Below are positions 11,760-24,049 of a stretch of DNA of 64,000 nt, one piece after another. The notes beneath the pieces are model-generated. The model saw only the letters and a program-made list of their open reading frames with translations, did no database searches and was not told the DNA's origin. The position numbers were made by a program, and so were the translations under genes. Position 1 is the first letter of the stretch, and each line of letters starts with the position of its first letter. Source of the stretch: Marchantia polymorpha subsp. ruderalis (lineage: Eukaryota > Streptophyta > Marchantiopsida > Marchantiales > Marchantiaceae); assembly GCA_037833965.1 (NCBI GenBank), contig AP031357.1:23456001-23520000 (forward strand), in the 5' to 3' direction.

Positions 11760-11833
11760 TGTTTCCGTCCAGGTTCGAACTGGAGACCTTCAGTGTGTTA
11801 GACTGACGTGATAACCAACTACACCACGGAAAC
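11760..11833 (-). tRNA. tRNA-Val (anticodon AAC)
   Basis: On the minus strand a complete 74-nt cloverleaf starts at 11833. The acceptor GTTTCCG pairs perfectly with CGGAAAC and the discriminator is A. The D arm carries AGTTGGTTA, the anticodon stem is TCAGT/ACTGA with loop CTAACAC (anticodon AAC), and the T arm is TCCAG-TTCGAAC-CTGGA. The sequence is close to plant tRNA-Val(AAC) genes. No CCA is encoded, as expected in eukaryotic nuclear genes. A TTTT pol III stop lies a few bases downstream (plus 11750-11753). Confidence 0.96.
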
Positions 11834-12654
11834 TTGGTCTCCTACCTATTGGGCTTATAAGTTTTAACCCAAAAACTTGAAATTGGGCTAACACAACATG
11901 CGCCAAAGGATACGAAAACCCTCGGACACATACAGTCCGATATTCAACCTTTCTCTCTTCGAAGTCACAACATCTGTCGGTCTTGCTCCACACAGTTTCT
12001 CCTTCCTTCTCAAGACATGTGGGAGTCTCACAAAAACCTAAATTGTAAGTGAGTTTAAACACATGAGTTTAAGTTCTTAAACTCATGTGTGAATATAATA
12101 GGTTAATCTATATTTAATACATGGACTCAGTCGTTAGATAAGATTTTGCAACTATTGGTATTTTGCATTTCAGTTTTGTATTTCACAACAGAAAGGATCT
12201 TGCGCTGAACTACTGCACCATTTACGTTCGGAAAGAAGAAGATGATTGGAAGAAGAAATTAAAATCCAGCCGTACTGGACTGTGAAAGTTGATGAATGAA
12301 CACTAAGTTTGTTTATCTTTTCAAAACAGACGCTTAATATAATAGAATATTGCAGCCGAGTTTGGACTTGTATCCCCAGGAGATATCCATGTTTAGAAGG
12401 CTCTGGCATTAGGCTCATGGGGCTATTTACATGGAGAGACGTGAGAATTGACTCCATCAAGATAACAAGCTCCGGCTTTTCTGGACTGTAACAGTTCCGT
12501 GAATTTAAGGTTGTTCGGAAAAATTCCAAAAAAGCCCCACGAAAAATGCTTCCAATCCTCATACAGAGACTTGAAAAGTTTCTGCCAGTTTCATACACTC
12601 CCCGCACACTAAATGATAACCTGTCGCAATTTGCAGTCTTAAGTTTACTCCTTA
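11834..12654. other. Intergenic, no convincing gene
   Basis: A 206-codon frame on the minus strand crosses 12170-12790, but it has no recognisable domain and overlaps a dispersed repeat. A perfect small hairpin lies at 12059-12090. Confidence 0.5.
12059..12090. repeat. Perfect 15-bp hairpin
   Basis: ACACATGAGTTTAAG at 12059-12073 is exactly inverted at 12076-12090, with a 2-nt loop. Confidence 0.75.
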
Positions 12655-12950
12655 CGGCTCCAACAGAGAAAAAGGCAGAGAGAGGTCGCTGGAGGCTGCT
12701 CACGTCGTATGATCGTCGGAAACCATTGACGCACGCTGTCCCTCGACTGCGAAGACGGGGAAGTGATCGCTGCTCGGTCGCCCGCCTCACGCTGTGCCTT
12801 CCGCATCATTTCCCCAGACCCTGCTCGCTTATGCGGAGGAGCCCCGGCCAGAGACTCTGCGCTCCGAGAGGAATTGCTTCCACATGATCCCAGCGGTCCT
12901 CTGCAACGCCTAGCTCCATCTCTCCTACTCCCGCTCGGGTTACATGCAGC
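12655..12950. repeat. Dispersed GC-rich repeat, related to 24050-24270
   Basis: Ordered similarity to 24050-24270: AACAGAGAA, GGAAGTGATC, GTCGCCCGCCTCACGCTGTG, AGAGACTC-GCGCTCC, TTCCACATGATC, then AGCTCCAT-TCTCCTACTCCCGCTC. The two copies differ by many substitutions and small indels and no frame is conserved, so this looks like an old non-coding transposon fragment. Confidence 0.7.
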
Positions 12951-15186
12951 CGAGACGCTGCCCAGATCTGAGATTTTGCTGCAAAAGCACCTGATATTGC
13001 CCCCGTTTGAAACCTGACGGGTCTTATAGTTTCTCAATCGGTGTTGTACTTTGGAATGCCCTTGTTACGAGCGCTGTTCATTAGTGGTCTTCCATAGTCG
13101 TACATCTGTAAACATAAAGAATGCATTTCCCTGCATCAAATACAACACGAACAATTTTCTGAACAAGAATTCTTGAAAGAGTTATTTTTCTGCATGGAAG
13201 ACTTTTAGCATGTCTTTTGACATGGAAGTAATTTCCATGGTTTTTTGAAAGGAAAATGAAGAGACTGCATCACACATAAGTCGTATTGCTATGTAGTTTA
13301 TCTCTGTTCGTAATCTAATAAGTCCAGCTTTGTTATTACCAATGTTTGCTGCAGTGCTATCTATGAAATTTTCGGATAATTTTCATGTTCAACATTTCGA
13401 GGAATAAAAATCATTGTAGATTGATTTCGTGCTCTCCTGTAATGTGCAATTTCGCTCTGGTACATCGGACTTGTAGAAAGGAAGACAGTTTTGGGTAATG
13501 ATTGGCAGACTGGAAATTTTGTCTCCTTTAGCAACTACGAACCTTAATGCTGGAGTGAATCCTTAAGCCCGGTCTTGAGGTGCTTTCTGCAGTGACACAT
13601 GTTTTAGATACTCTCATGTCCAACGTGCAGACACACTTGACAGGAATTCTCATTTTCAAATTACGTTAGGATGTGAGCTTCTCAGTGCTAGCTTTATGAC
13701 GAATTCACGGTCACAAAATAAATAAATATGTAAATATGTAAATATGTAACATATATTCGTGGGTCTTCTATGAAAACATAACCGATGAGTACATATTTTA
13801 GACTGTGCTGCTGTTGGAGCCTAGCCCCGTGTTACCCCTCTGGTTCCATGACTCAAGCTTGAAGGGGCTACCCATTCCTTTCGCAGTATTACTTCGTTCC
13901 CCTTTGTCTTGAAAGTCCTTTATTATGCATTCGCAGGAATGCATGCAAGAGAATTATGCTTTACTATATGTTTCCATGCGTTAAAGTTGGAGGGAATGAT
14001 ACAAATAAAACAAGGTTTTCAAGTCGTAATTAGTTCTCGTCTCATCTAATGAAGAACTATTACTTAATGATTTCTTACTTGGTATGAAATGGCGACTGAC
14101 CTATCAAGTTGCTTTGCCAAGACTTCAACCAGTCAAACTTCACTTCATCCAAGGAGACCTCAGTCACAAACCACAGTAAGGCATGTGGTTCGTACCTACT
14201 CGAGAAACTCTCTTCACCGAACTGAACTGTCCATGTTTTGTCAAATGGCCTCTGTTTGCACGTAAGGATTGTAACTTCTTGAAAGAGTAGAACGAAGTAA
14301 ATTACCCACAAAAATCGTATTATCAATCGGTACATCGGTGAAACTAAGAGGGACAGCATGGGCTAGGTACCAGCAGCATCAAACTGGTAAATATTGCAAC
14401 TAATATATGCCAACTGTGTCAAAGTCTCTGCCAAAAACAGAGAGTAGCTACGTCTATTGTGATTGCTATTCTATGAGGAACACCGGCTAATGAAACACGT
14501 TAAAATTAGCAAATCTTCAATAATATAGAAGAGTGTTAAGATGATTGATAAAAGTAAATATTATCTTGTATTTTCTTCAATCTCCATAAATCTCCCCTAA
14601 TGAAGTTAAGGACTTTTGCATATCAGCCTTCTTGCATGAAATGATAATCAGGAAGCTGAAATTGACACAAAAAAACAGGTCACCTCATCTCGGTGCATCG
14701 ATTTGCAATGGATTTGTAGATCAGTTTCCTTGAATCGAAGAGAAACACGAGTTCACATGACGCTGATCTTAAAGATGGCAAGATTCAAGTATATAATTTT
14801 TTTACAAAATATGTATATTGTTATATTTTGAAAAAAGTAATAGAAATTTAGAAAATATCTTTTTTCAAAGCTAATAATTATACATGATACATCAGATATA
14901 ATTGAGAAATAATGAAAATTTCTACTACGTCAAAATTTATTTTCAGTTTTGAAAGTAACACTGAGAAAAAACTGAGATACAGTTGAAACCGTCGTAACGG
15001 TTTTAAAGGAAAAACGTTTCAAACTCTACGACAGTTTACCACTCTCCGCGCCTTCTGTAACAGAAGGCGGATGCTGCCGCTGCAGTCGGATGTGACGTTA
15101 CGATGGAGAATTTAAACTTTTTGTTTGAAGTTGAGGAGTTAAAACTTGGAAGAGATAATTTCTCAATCTTACCTATCGTTCAGTGT
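12951..15186. other. Intergenic, no convincing gene
   Basis: No supported gene. A perfect 9-bp hairpin (CGCCTTCTG, loop TAA) lies at 15049-15069, just before the 109-bp satellite. Confidence 0.55.
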
Positions 15187-16058
15187 GAGCTTTGGTCTGT
15201 CTGCGATCACAGATTTCTAGAGTGTGTGGGGAAGTTGTGAAGCAATTTCCGACATCTCAGCGCTTCGTTCGACCTTCTTGTGTTATTTACAGTGAGAGCT
15301 TTGGTCTGTCTGCGATCACAGATTTCTAGAGTGTGTGGGGAAGTTGTGAAACAATTTCCGACCTCTCAGCGCTTCGTTCGACCTTCTTGTGTTATTTACA
15401 GTGTGAGCTTTGGTCTGTCTGCGATCACAGATTTCTAGAGTGTGTGGGGAAGTTGTGAAACAATTTCCGACCTCTCAGCGCTTCGTTCGACCTTCTTGTG
15501 TTATTTACAGTGTGAGCTTTGGTCTGTCTGCGATCACAGATTTCTAGAGTGTGTGGGGAAGTTGTGAAACAATTTCCGACCTCTCAGCGCTTCGTTCGAC
15601 CTTCTTGTGTTATTTACAGTGTGAGCTTTGGTCTGTCTGCGATCACAGATTTCTAGAGTGTGTGGGGAAGTAGTGAAGCAATTTCCGACATCTTAGCGCT
15701 TCTTTCGACCTTCTTGTGTTATTTACAGTGAGAGCTTTGGTCTGTCTGCGATCACAGATTTCTAGAGTGTGTGGGGAAGTTGTGAAACAATTTCCGACCT
15801 CTCAGCGCTTCGTTCGACCTTCTTGTGTTATTTACAGTGTGAGCTTTGGTCTGTCTGCGATCACAGATTTCTAGAGTGTGTGGGGAAGTTGTGAAGCAAT
15901 TTCCGACATCTCAGCGCTTCTTTCGACCTTCTTGTGTTATTTACAGTGTGAGCTTTGGTCTGTCTGCGATCACAGATTTCTAGAGTTTGTTGGGAAGTTG
16001 TGAAGCAATGTCCGACCTCTCAGCGCTTTTTTCGACCTTCTTGTGTTGTTTACAGACT
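15187..16058. repeat. Satellite: eight tandem 109-bp units
   Basis: The start word GAGCTTTGGTCTGTCTGCG occurs at 15187, 15296, 15405, 15514, 15623, 15732, 15841 and 15950, exactly 109 bp apart each time. Units share GATCACAGATTTCTAGAG, GGGGAAGT, CAATTTCCGAC and CGACCTTCTTGTGTT and differ at only a few positions. The last unit is the most divergent (TTTGTTGGGAAG, CAATGTCCG), as often seen at array edges. There are no unique spacers between units, so it is not a CRISPR array. Confidence 0.97.
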
Positions 16059-16743
16059 CTGCGCTGCCTTCGTCCAATGAAAGCCAGTGAAGGGAGGAGC
16101 TGACCATTTTTTGCTGCTAGTGACATACGTGATTCTTTAGAGTTGCATAGTATTTTTTTGGCGTAAAATGTCTATTGTTAAGCTATTCATTGAGTACTTT
16201 TGAGATTTTGAGTTTGCTCACTTTTCACAATCACAAAAATTTTAATAGAATAAGAGGTGTTGGGAGCAAGTGGAAATTGGAGCAAGTGTTAGGAAATTTC
16301 CGACACAGAAGACATGTCCCTTTTTCATGGCTCTGTTAGCTGCATCAGGATACTACATTTTATGAATAGTTGACTCTGAGTAAATCTTACTTCTGGAAAG
16401 CTGACGAAGCTTAACTCGATTTAACATTACTAGGATGAAGAACTACACTGTAACAAGCAGACAAATGTCAATTTCAATACTGATGTCAGGAGCAATACTG
16501 ATGATCTTATTACATTTTCATTGACAAAATTTTTGAAAAATTCCTATGTCTTTAACTGTATGCTGAAGTCGGCAATATATGCTTCAGAAAACTCTGTATC
16601 ATTAGAATTGCCTTTATCTAAAGTAATTAACAGCGTTCAAGAATTATTGACAGCTCAGGATTCCCAGTCACATTACTTTGCAGAAATAAACTAAGCATTG
16701 TTAAATACATTCATAATATAAACATGTAAGGATTTTAAAGTAA
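16059..16743. other. Intergenic, no gene seen
   Basis: AT-rich spacer between two tandem arrays. No frame or motif is supported. Confidence 0.6.
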
Positions 16744-16914
16744 GTATTTATTCTGAGTACTTACTTGAGATGAGTATAACGTTTTAAACAGTTATTCACT
16801 GTATTTATTCTAAGTACTTACTTGAGATGAGTATAACGTTTTAAACAGTTATTCACTGTATTTATTCTAAGTACTTACTTGAGATGAGTATAATGTTGTA
16901 AATAGTTATTCACT
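16744..16914. repeat. Three tandem 57-bp units
   Basis: Units at 16744, 16801 and 16858 begin GTATTTATTCT and end GTTATTCACT. The first two are nearly identical; the third has a few changes (AATGTTGTAAATAG). Confidence 0.95.
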
Positions 16915-19447
16915 TCACCCTAACAGTGATATCTATAATTACATATCTCGACTTGGATATTTCACTCCATACGAGTATTTTGTTTTCTATCCATATCACG
17001 GAGAATTTTATTTTACCTTTGTAGTGTAAATGTAACAATGTATAGGGTTTGATCTTTTATTCACATAATTCCTTAAATATCTCATGAATTTTATATTTTC
17101 AAAGTACAAGGTTGTAAATGGTCAAATCTCGTAAAGAATGTCCGAAGACAAACTTTCCAACCTAGATTTGTGCTAAAGTAAAACTTTTCCCAAGATATAG
17201 ATAAATGCCGTATTTATGGATTATCTGAATATTATTTCTAAAATAGATATAAATGCTTATTAATGGGCAATCTTAATTTTTTGATTGTGTCGCAGTGAGA
17301 GACTCAAGTTCGATCATGAAGTGTAAGCTCATTGAAGGTTTGTGCTTTTCCTTGACCCGGAATCTGCCGTTGACAAGGGAACAAGTTCATCCCGTCTTCC
17401 CTGAATTTCGATTCAATTGTCTCAGACTCCTGCTAAGAAGGGACGGAGTGTGCTACTTCCTCTATCAGCTCTCACTCCTTACCTCTGTGCAACTTTGACG
17501 CAGCTGGCCTTTGGCTGTGGTGGTCAAGCTGCTTCCTTGTTCTTGAGAAGCCATACGTGTGCTACGTCTGATTTTGGATCCAGGACGAACCAAAGCGAGT
17601 ACTTGGTGGTTAGTAGACACGTCTTTGTGCACGTCTTTCTCGGACAGTTAATTTTTTAACGGTTGTAATCCAGTGCTTCAATATGACTTTTCCGATGGCT
17701 GCTGTAAACTCATAAGGAGATCATGAACTCACTTCACCAGGACTTTCATCGATTGACAGTGAGGTTACTCAGCCACTATCTCCATACTTGCCACGCGAGG
17801 CTGGCTTTTTTCACTCGTCTCAAATATGCATTTTTTCAATGTACCATTACCGAAATCATTGTGCGGCTGTTATGGCTGCAAGAACCCAATAACTGGGCGC
17901 ATACAAAATAATTATTAAGCAATGGTACGTCAAATCTAAAGAGTCCGATGAAATGCGGCTCTTACATGAAAACTTTTGAGGTCATTTCGACAGCCAATAA
18001 CCTGGCTTACCGGCGCCAGATCTTTCCGGTGTCCTGCGAAAAGGTTCCAGAGTATAGATGAATCATCAGGATGAGCTTTGTGAAGTGGATTCCTCTGTAT
18101 AAGATGTACTCAATGCTCTTTTGCTGAAGTTTTGGATTATAATCGTATTCTATTAGGGCGATTGGGGTCTATCAAAAGATATCAGCACCAGAATCTAAAG
18201 CAATACACGGAGCAATTCATGTCTTTGTTGGACAGAAGCCTAGCCTCTGCGGCTAACTGAATGGTGCGTGAGTGGTATGTAACAGGATTGAAAAAGTTTC
18301 AACCCGATCAAGAAATGTTCTGTAGACGAGCCAATCCTCGCACACCCAAGAAACCCATCTATGCTACGAAGATTTCCAACACCCATAGACGGAAGTTGAA
18401 GAAGCTACGTGTTTCACGGCGCTCAAAGCGTGAGAACAGAACCAAATCTCGATCGAGATATGGTCCTTCCTCGAGCATTTCTTCAACTATTTCAAGGATA
18501 TGTTCGTTATTAACTTTTAATTATCGCAAAATTTTGTAATAGTTAATCATTAACTGAATATGATATGAATGGAAATTTGTGTTAATTTATGAGACTTTAA
18601 AGTATTTTTTGAAACTCATGTATTTGATTTCACTAATACTGATGCTTAATGAATCTATCACTATCATGATCCAATGGCATTTCCATTCCATATCCATAAT
18701 TCTGATTCTGATTTATGATCCATGGTACTACCTCGTACATCGTATTTAGTCCTCGGTACTTCTAGCATCGTATCTCGTCCGCATATCTCACATTGTACGT
18801 GAGAGTCCGAGGGGTCGCCCTCATCGTACCTCGTACGCTACGGATCGTACGGACCTATTATATTTTGTGCTATTGATGCGTTATGAGTAGAAAAAGCAAG
18901 CAACTGCTAGAAGTATTGATTCACAAAATGAATGAACCTCTACGAAGTGAATTAACCCCTATCTGTAGAATTAGTCACTAAAAATCTTGCTTGCATCCTA
19001 CTTGATGAATCAAGATAGGATAGTCTTGCTAGTAGAATTTATCCAGGTCGATCAATCTGATCAACCATGTGATCATTCTATAGAATTTGATTTTGGGCCT
19101 ACCTACTCTCTTTGGGAGGTAGAGCTTATTCGGTCCTTTATATGCATAGCTGAATTGCCTTGACTATAACATAAGGGTACTTCTACCCTTCCGAGCCCTC
19201 CAGCACCATGAAGAAGGCAGCATCCAACGAGGAACCTTATGTAAACCTCGGGTCTGTCGAATCGTCGGATGACCTTCCTTACGTGATCCGAGGGTGCTCC
19301 CATTTCCTTGTACATGAAGCCTCGTGCTTGGCAGGAGACTTTATCCTGGACGTGAAATTTCTTGATTCTAGCTTCTTCTTCGCTCGTCAGGATTGCAAGG
19401 TAAAAGATTGCAACGTGTTTGCGAAAGTACATAGTCTGCGAAGAATG
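16915..19447. other. Intergenic, no convincing gene
   Basis: Holds short unrecognised open frames (for example a Lys/Arg-rich 92-codon frame at 18261-18539 with no family match) and a relic of the TACGAG satellite. Confidence 0.5.
18726..18850. repeat. Relic of the TACGAG/CTCGTA satellite
   Basis: Contains ACCTCGTAC repeats, CCTCGGTACTTCTA, CTCGTCC, GAGGGGTCGCC and CCTCGTACGC, the complement of modules in the 4798-5760 array (ACCGAGGACGAG, GGCGACCCCTC). Confidence 0.7.
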
Positions 19448-19522
19448 TTTTTTTTCTAGAGAGAAAGGTGATGAGAAATAACATCTCATCACTTCTCATC
19501 ACCCTTCTCTCTAGGAAAAAAA
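19448..19522. repeat. Foldback, about 29-bp arms
   Basis: An arm with T-run, CTAGAGAGAA and GGTGATGAGAA is mirrored by TTCTCATCACCC, TTCTCTCTAG and an A-run. The loop can pair a little further (TGATGAG/CTCATCA). It adjoins the duplicated block at 19523-19700. Confidence 0.75.
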
Positions 19523-19700
19523 ACTATAGTTGTAAAGTGATCTGGAAAAAAACAGCATGCCCTTTCCAGTGATAAGGATAGTCTTCAACTCTCACGTTCT
19601 AGAATTGCATCATATTCCAGCTCCTGTCAAGAATATGTGACAAAAACACTTCTAGCCATTCAGCCATGCACTGAACGCATCCATGAACAAGAAGCTTTTC
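19523..19700. repeat. Dispersed repeat, copy 1 (copy 2 at 20560-20740)
   Basis: Ordered matches with 20560-20740 include TCACGTTCTAGAATTGCATC, TATTCCAGCT-CTGTCAAGAAT, AAAAACACTT and GCCATGCACTGAA-GCATCCATGAAC. The two copies differ at roughly one base in eight. Confidence 0.85.
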
Positions 19701-19727
19701 CAAAACTTTGACTTAAGAACTCTCATT

Positions 19728-19993
19728 TCATATGACTCCCTAAACTGAGGGTTATCAAATGACAGTGACAAAGAGAAGATTTTTCACTTTGACCTCGTTC
19801 GTCACTGTCATTTAATAATCCTTAGTTTACGGATGTCGTCTGCAAACTAGAAAAGCTATATCATATGACTCCCTAAACTGAGGGTTATCAAATGACAGTG
19901 ACAAAGAGAAGATATTTCACTTTGACCTCGTTCGTCACTGTCATTTAATAATCCTTAGTTTACGGATGTCGTCTGCAAACTAGAAAAGCTATA
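19728..19993. repeat. 133-bp foldback unit, duplicated in tandem
   Basis: Copy 1 (19728-19860) and copy 2 (19861-19993) are almost identical. Each contains its own inverted repeat: TAAACTGAGGGTTATCAAAT and GACAGTGAC are mirrored by GTCACTGTCATTTAATAATCC and TTAGTTTA around a spacer of about 30 nt. Confidence 0.92.
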
Positions 19994-20559
19994 TGAATCG
20001 TGTTGGCTTCTGTTTCTTATGCGTCATTTTTTGCAATATAATATCCTGCACTTTCTTGTGCAATCAAAGATTCATCATTATCTATCCACCCAGCACCTTG
20101 GAACTCATGATGTCTGGTTTCAAGTGTAATAGGCAAATCCGGTATTACGTAATCTCTTTGAAAGTTGAACCAACCGCCACCACGATTTCAGAAGTATCCA
20201 TGGCATCCTCACCAAAAGAGAGATTTGATTTAGAGTTATGAACCCCGTATATGAAGATTCAGCATATTTCAAAAGTTGATGTGTGATAGGAAGAGTCAAG
20301 TAAGTGCTGATTACAAATCTCTAAAACAAAGAGTCTCATAAGTCTCGCAGTGTGAATGTAGACTATGTGCTCCAGAATGCTCATGGAATTGTACCCGAAA
20401 TCATCAACCCCTCTAGCTTCATCTCGAATGCTTACAATGTACTTCCTATGATACCTAAAAATCATGTTAAAAATTTGAAGAGAGACCTGATCACTATATT
20501 CTTCGCAAACTATAGATGTGAAAATTATTTCAGAATCACCTTCCGCTCTAGGAAGATAA

Positions 20560-20740
20560 AACTCTAGTTACAAAGTAATCTGAAAAGAAATAAAGCATGC
20601 GTATTCCAGTGACAAGGATAATCTTCAAATATCACGTTCTAGAATTGCATCGTATTCCAGCTACTGTCAAGAATCTGTGATAAAAACACTTTTAGCTATT
20701 CCGCCATGCACTGAATGCATCCATGAACCAAAAGCTCTTC
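20560..20740. repeat. Dispersed repeat, copy 2
   Basis: Partner of 19523-19700 in the same orientation, about 1 kb away. Probably a segmental duplication or two copies of one element. Confidence 0.85.
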
Positions 20741-20872
20741 TAGAACCAGATACTACGTTACTCCTTTACCTCGTGATGAAATCAACATGTTGATGTCATC
20801 CAGATCTTCTCTTTGTTTCAAAATGTGTTAAAAATTGCCTGATATTCATGTAAATGTTTACCAGTCAGTATC

Positions 20873-20891
20873 TAAACCCTAAACCCTAAAC
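20873..20891. repeat. Short interstitial telomere-type repeat
   Basis: TAAACCCTAAACCCTAAAC is about 2.7 units of the plant telomere repeat (CCCTAAA). Such telo-boxes occur in some plant promoters, but no gene follows here. Confidence 0.7.
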
Positions 20892-22678
20892 ATACGTTTA
20901 TCAAATTGGAAGCGCTTTCCCACTAACTTTCAGATAATGGCATCATCAAAGACAGAAGCTATCTAGATAGCGTCTCTTTAGCTTAATCATTTCAAAAAAC
21001 TTCAAGTTGCAGATCCTTGAACCAAAAAGGTTAAGATAACCTGAAGTAGGAAGTTCATGGTAAAACATGATAAGATAATCATGAAGATGATCAAAGTTCT
21101 TGCTCTATCGGCGCTAAGGACTATTCTAAGCAGACTATCAAAGACTTTCAAGAAGACAACGAGTCCGAGAGACATGAGTTCATCTTGCACTTTATTTTAC
21201 ATAAAAAGAATGAATAACCATGTGTTTCTTAGTTGAATAAATAGCTTCCACTACAAAAGTTTTAATGTCGTTGTTTCCGTCTTTGAACCTAGCACCTAGC
21301 TATGGTTGAGCAGTTTGATCATCAGCTTAGGTCGATGCTAGAAACAGTCTCCACGGTATTTCAAGCAAAAAAAGTAGACGAAGAAAAAATTATACTTGCC
21401 AAATGTACGAGAACAAGGGAACAAAGACTACTTAATGCTTATGAGCAAACATTATCAGTCATTACAATGAACTGAAACTACCATGTGAGTCATATATATC
21501 GATATACTATATGTCAAAACATAACTATTTGACAGTCTCTCATGGAAACAAGTGAAATCTACAGAAGAGATCTAGCAGTACAGCATTGAGTGATATAACT
21601 GTACCAAAGGAACTCATACTTCCTACCCTCGTTTCAAAGAACACGAATGGGATAGAGCTTACCTTGACACCCCACGTGAGGACTACAATTATCTTGGAAT
21701 ATAAAAAATCTGTTTAAGTTAAACTTCTTTGACTTCAGTAATCATTAGTCAAAGTTCGTCATAGGTTTCTTTCAATCCCTTTGCTTCGAAGGAAAGAAAA
21801 ATAGCATAATGCGAGCTACTTTCTTTATAAAAAGGTACAATCCTTCGAATTTGACACCAATTTTGCTTTTGGTTCATGCTGTAGATCAACAACCATCGTA
21901 GAAGCATCTCCACCCTGAGTAAAGGCATGAAATAAATCAGGTGCATGGACTAAACTGAAAATCAAAACTTTTAAAGAGTTAAGATAGATAATTAAAGCAA
22001 AGGCGTAAATACAGTGTAAGGACTAGGCTGAGAGAGAATTGTGCAAATTAAAAATGATCGTTAGAGCTTCTAAGCCTTCAAGTCGCAAGACACACAGTCC
22101 TTGGTGTTAAGGTGCCCAACCGCACTCGATTTCATTTCCTGGGTCGCCGAATATCTGCTATCCATTTACCGTATGTATTCCGACAGAAAGTTTTCAGTTG
22201 CGAATAGATCTAAAACTCTCAGGGCCTCCCTTATTTTCTGAAAAAGCATTGCTCCACTTCTCCTCGAAGAACCCTTGATATACATCACTTGTTCAAATGT
22301 AGCGCAAGGTGCAACATTTGAACACTTGTTACAATTGCAAAAACATGTATTTTTGGTACATTAAAATGCCAGTCCGTATTGGAAACAACCAGCAAAGTCT
22401 CAAAAGTCTAGAAATTGATGTAAATAAAACATACATAACCAAAAGACAGGTAAATTTAAGGTTAGTAAAGTAAGTAAATTTATCTCGTGGTGGCAGTTGG
22501 ACATGCCACTTTTTACTCTTTCACATCATGCAGGCTTTACGAATTGGGTGTGGGCGGAAGTAACTTGAACCCCATTAAAACCTCTGATTGCAGGAACTTG
22601 ACATTAATGAGAGAGGTTTAGTCATCGGCAATGTAGGTTTCTCAGCGAGTCATATCCTCGCAGATGTGGGAAACGGAG
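20892..22678. other. Intergenic, no gene seen
   Basis: AT-rich; only short unsupported frames on either strand. Confidence 0.55.
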
Positions 22679-22930
22679 GCACATCCACACAATTTTTCCT
22701 TCACGCATGTCTCTCTTTGATGCATCACGATGCTGCGATCACAAACGAAATTAGATATACTCATTAGAACATTCCTGATTGTTTCTTGGTGCACATCTTT
22801 CAGAACCGGACGCACATCCACACAATTTTTCCTTGACGCATGCCTCTGTTTGATGCAACAGTATGCTACGATCACAAACGACAGTAGATATACTCATTAG
22901 AACATTCCTTATTGTTTTGGAGGCACATCT
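22679..22930. repeat. 133-bp tandem duplication
   Basis: GCACATCCACACAATTTTTC starts at 22679 and again at 22812. Downstream blocks (CGATCACAAACGA, TAGATATACTCATTAGAAC, ATTCCT-ATTGTTT) follow in both copies. The minus-strand frame is a repeat artefact. Confidence 0.9.
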
Positions 22931-23674
22931 TTCCGGATTGAACTACCTCTTTAGTACCTTTTGATGATTCTTCCATTTTTGTCGCCTTTGGCCTCCGCTG
23001 TATTCATTTTACAAAGAACGCTGGAGGACTGCCGTTGAAGAAGACTGAATTCAACTCTCACGAGTGTCTGACTTATTTCAATGTTCATTATCTCAATGAG
23101 AGGGATCCAAGAGTGATTTGAGGTTAACTACCCACTGGTGGACAAGTTGGCGGTTTGTATAAATAAAAAAAGCATGAAAGTTTTATCCTTCCCAATATCT
23201 GAGATGGCGAACTACTTATACTCATACTTACTTCATCCTCATACTCGGATATTGCTTCAATAGTTTCACCTCAGATTCACTTTTCGATTTATCAATCCCT
23301 CTCATTGAGATAATTGACATTGACATAAGATCTTGCATTGAGATACTGAGACATTCCATATACAATAAGAAACATGATGAATTACAAGATAAATTATTGA
23401 TGATTCGCAACAAAATTTGGTTAGAATCCCATAAAACACTCTCAAAAAATATTACATTCTAAGTCCATTACATCACTCGTTCATTGAGCTACTGGGCCAT
23501 TCACATGATGACAGGAAACGATGAACTACAGACTTATATCATAATTCAAGCAGTATGGAGTGTATAAGTGAAAAACTTTGTACTCAATGTTTCCATAAAA
23601 ACCGCCAAGAATAACTAAGCCGGTGCACGGACTTGAATCCACATGTAATTACTGACTGCAAACAGATAGCATAA
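22931..23674. other. Intergenic, no gene seen
   Basis: No supported frame or motif. Confidence 0.55.
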
Positions 23675-23744
23675 TTCGGGACATAATAGTGATGAATGTA
23701 CACTCTGTTCAAAGAGTGTACATTCATCACTATTATGTCCCGAA
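23675..23744. repeat. Perfect 32-bp hairpin, 6-nt loop
   Basis: Arm 23675-23706 and arm 23713-23744 are exact reverse complements; the loop is GTTCAA. The perfect match implies a recent origin or ongoing correction. The neighbouring sequence shows no terminal repeats or target duplication that I can see. Confidence 0.95.
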
Positions 23745-24049
23745 CAAGCGAGACCCAAAAGTAATGGACCCCAGGCACGATTCAGCCCTCCAGCATAAGT
23801 CTACTTTTGGAAGTCTCTGGCATTGGGTTACTGAGACATTCATGGCACTAGAAGTGATTGCTGACTCCAAGAAGAAAAACAATTCAGTCAATAGTTGATT
23901 GTAGCAGTTCATGGATAAACAATTTGTTATAAAAGACTCTCAAACAGTGTTTAGTTTGTACTCACGTGTCCATGGAGTTCTTTTCAAGCTTGTGAGACTC
24001 TCCACATCAAATTACACTCATGCAGAATTCGGAGCTTTCAAGGTACCCT
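23745..24049. other. Intergenic, no gene seen
   Basis: Short frames only, without motifs. Confidence 0.5.

Noticed and set aside
12170-12790. 206-codon minus-strand frame
   Set aside because: No domain, mixed composition, overlaps a dispersed repeat, and no splice-consistent continuation was seen.
15187-16058. CRISPR-like regular repeat
   Set aside because: Units are directly adjacent 109-bp copies without unique spacers, in a eukaryotic genome. It is a satellite.
20873-20891. Chromosome end
   Set aside because: Fewer than three telomere units, with ordinary sequence on both sides.
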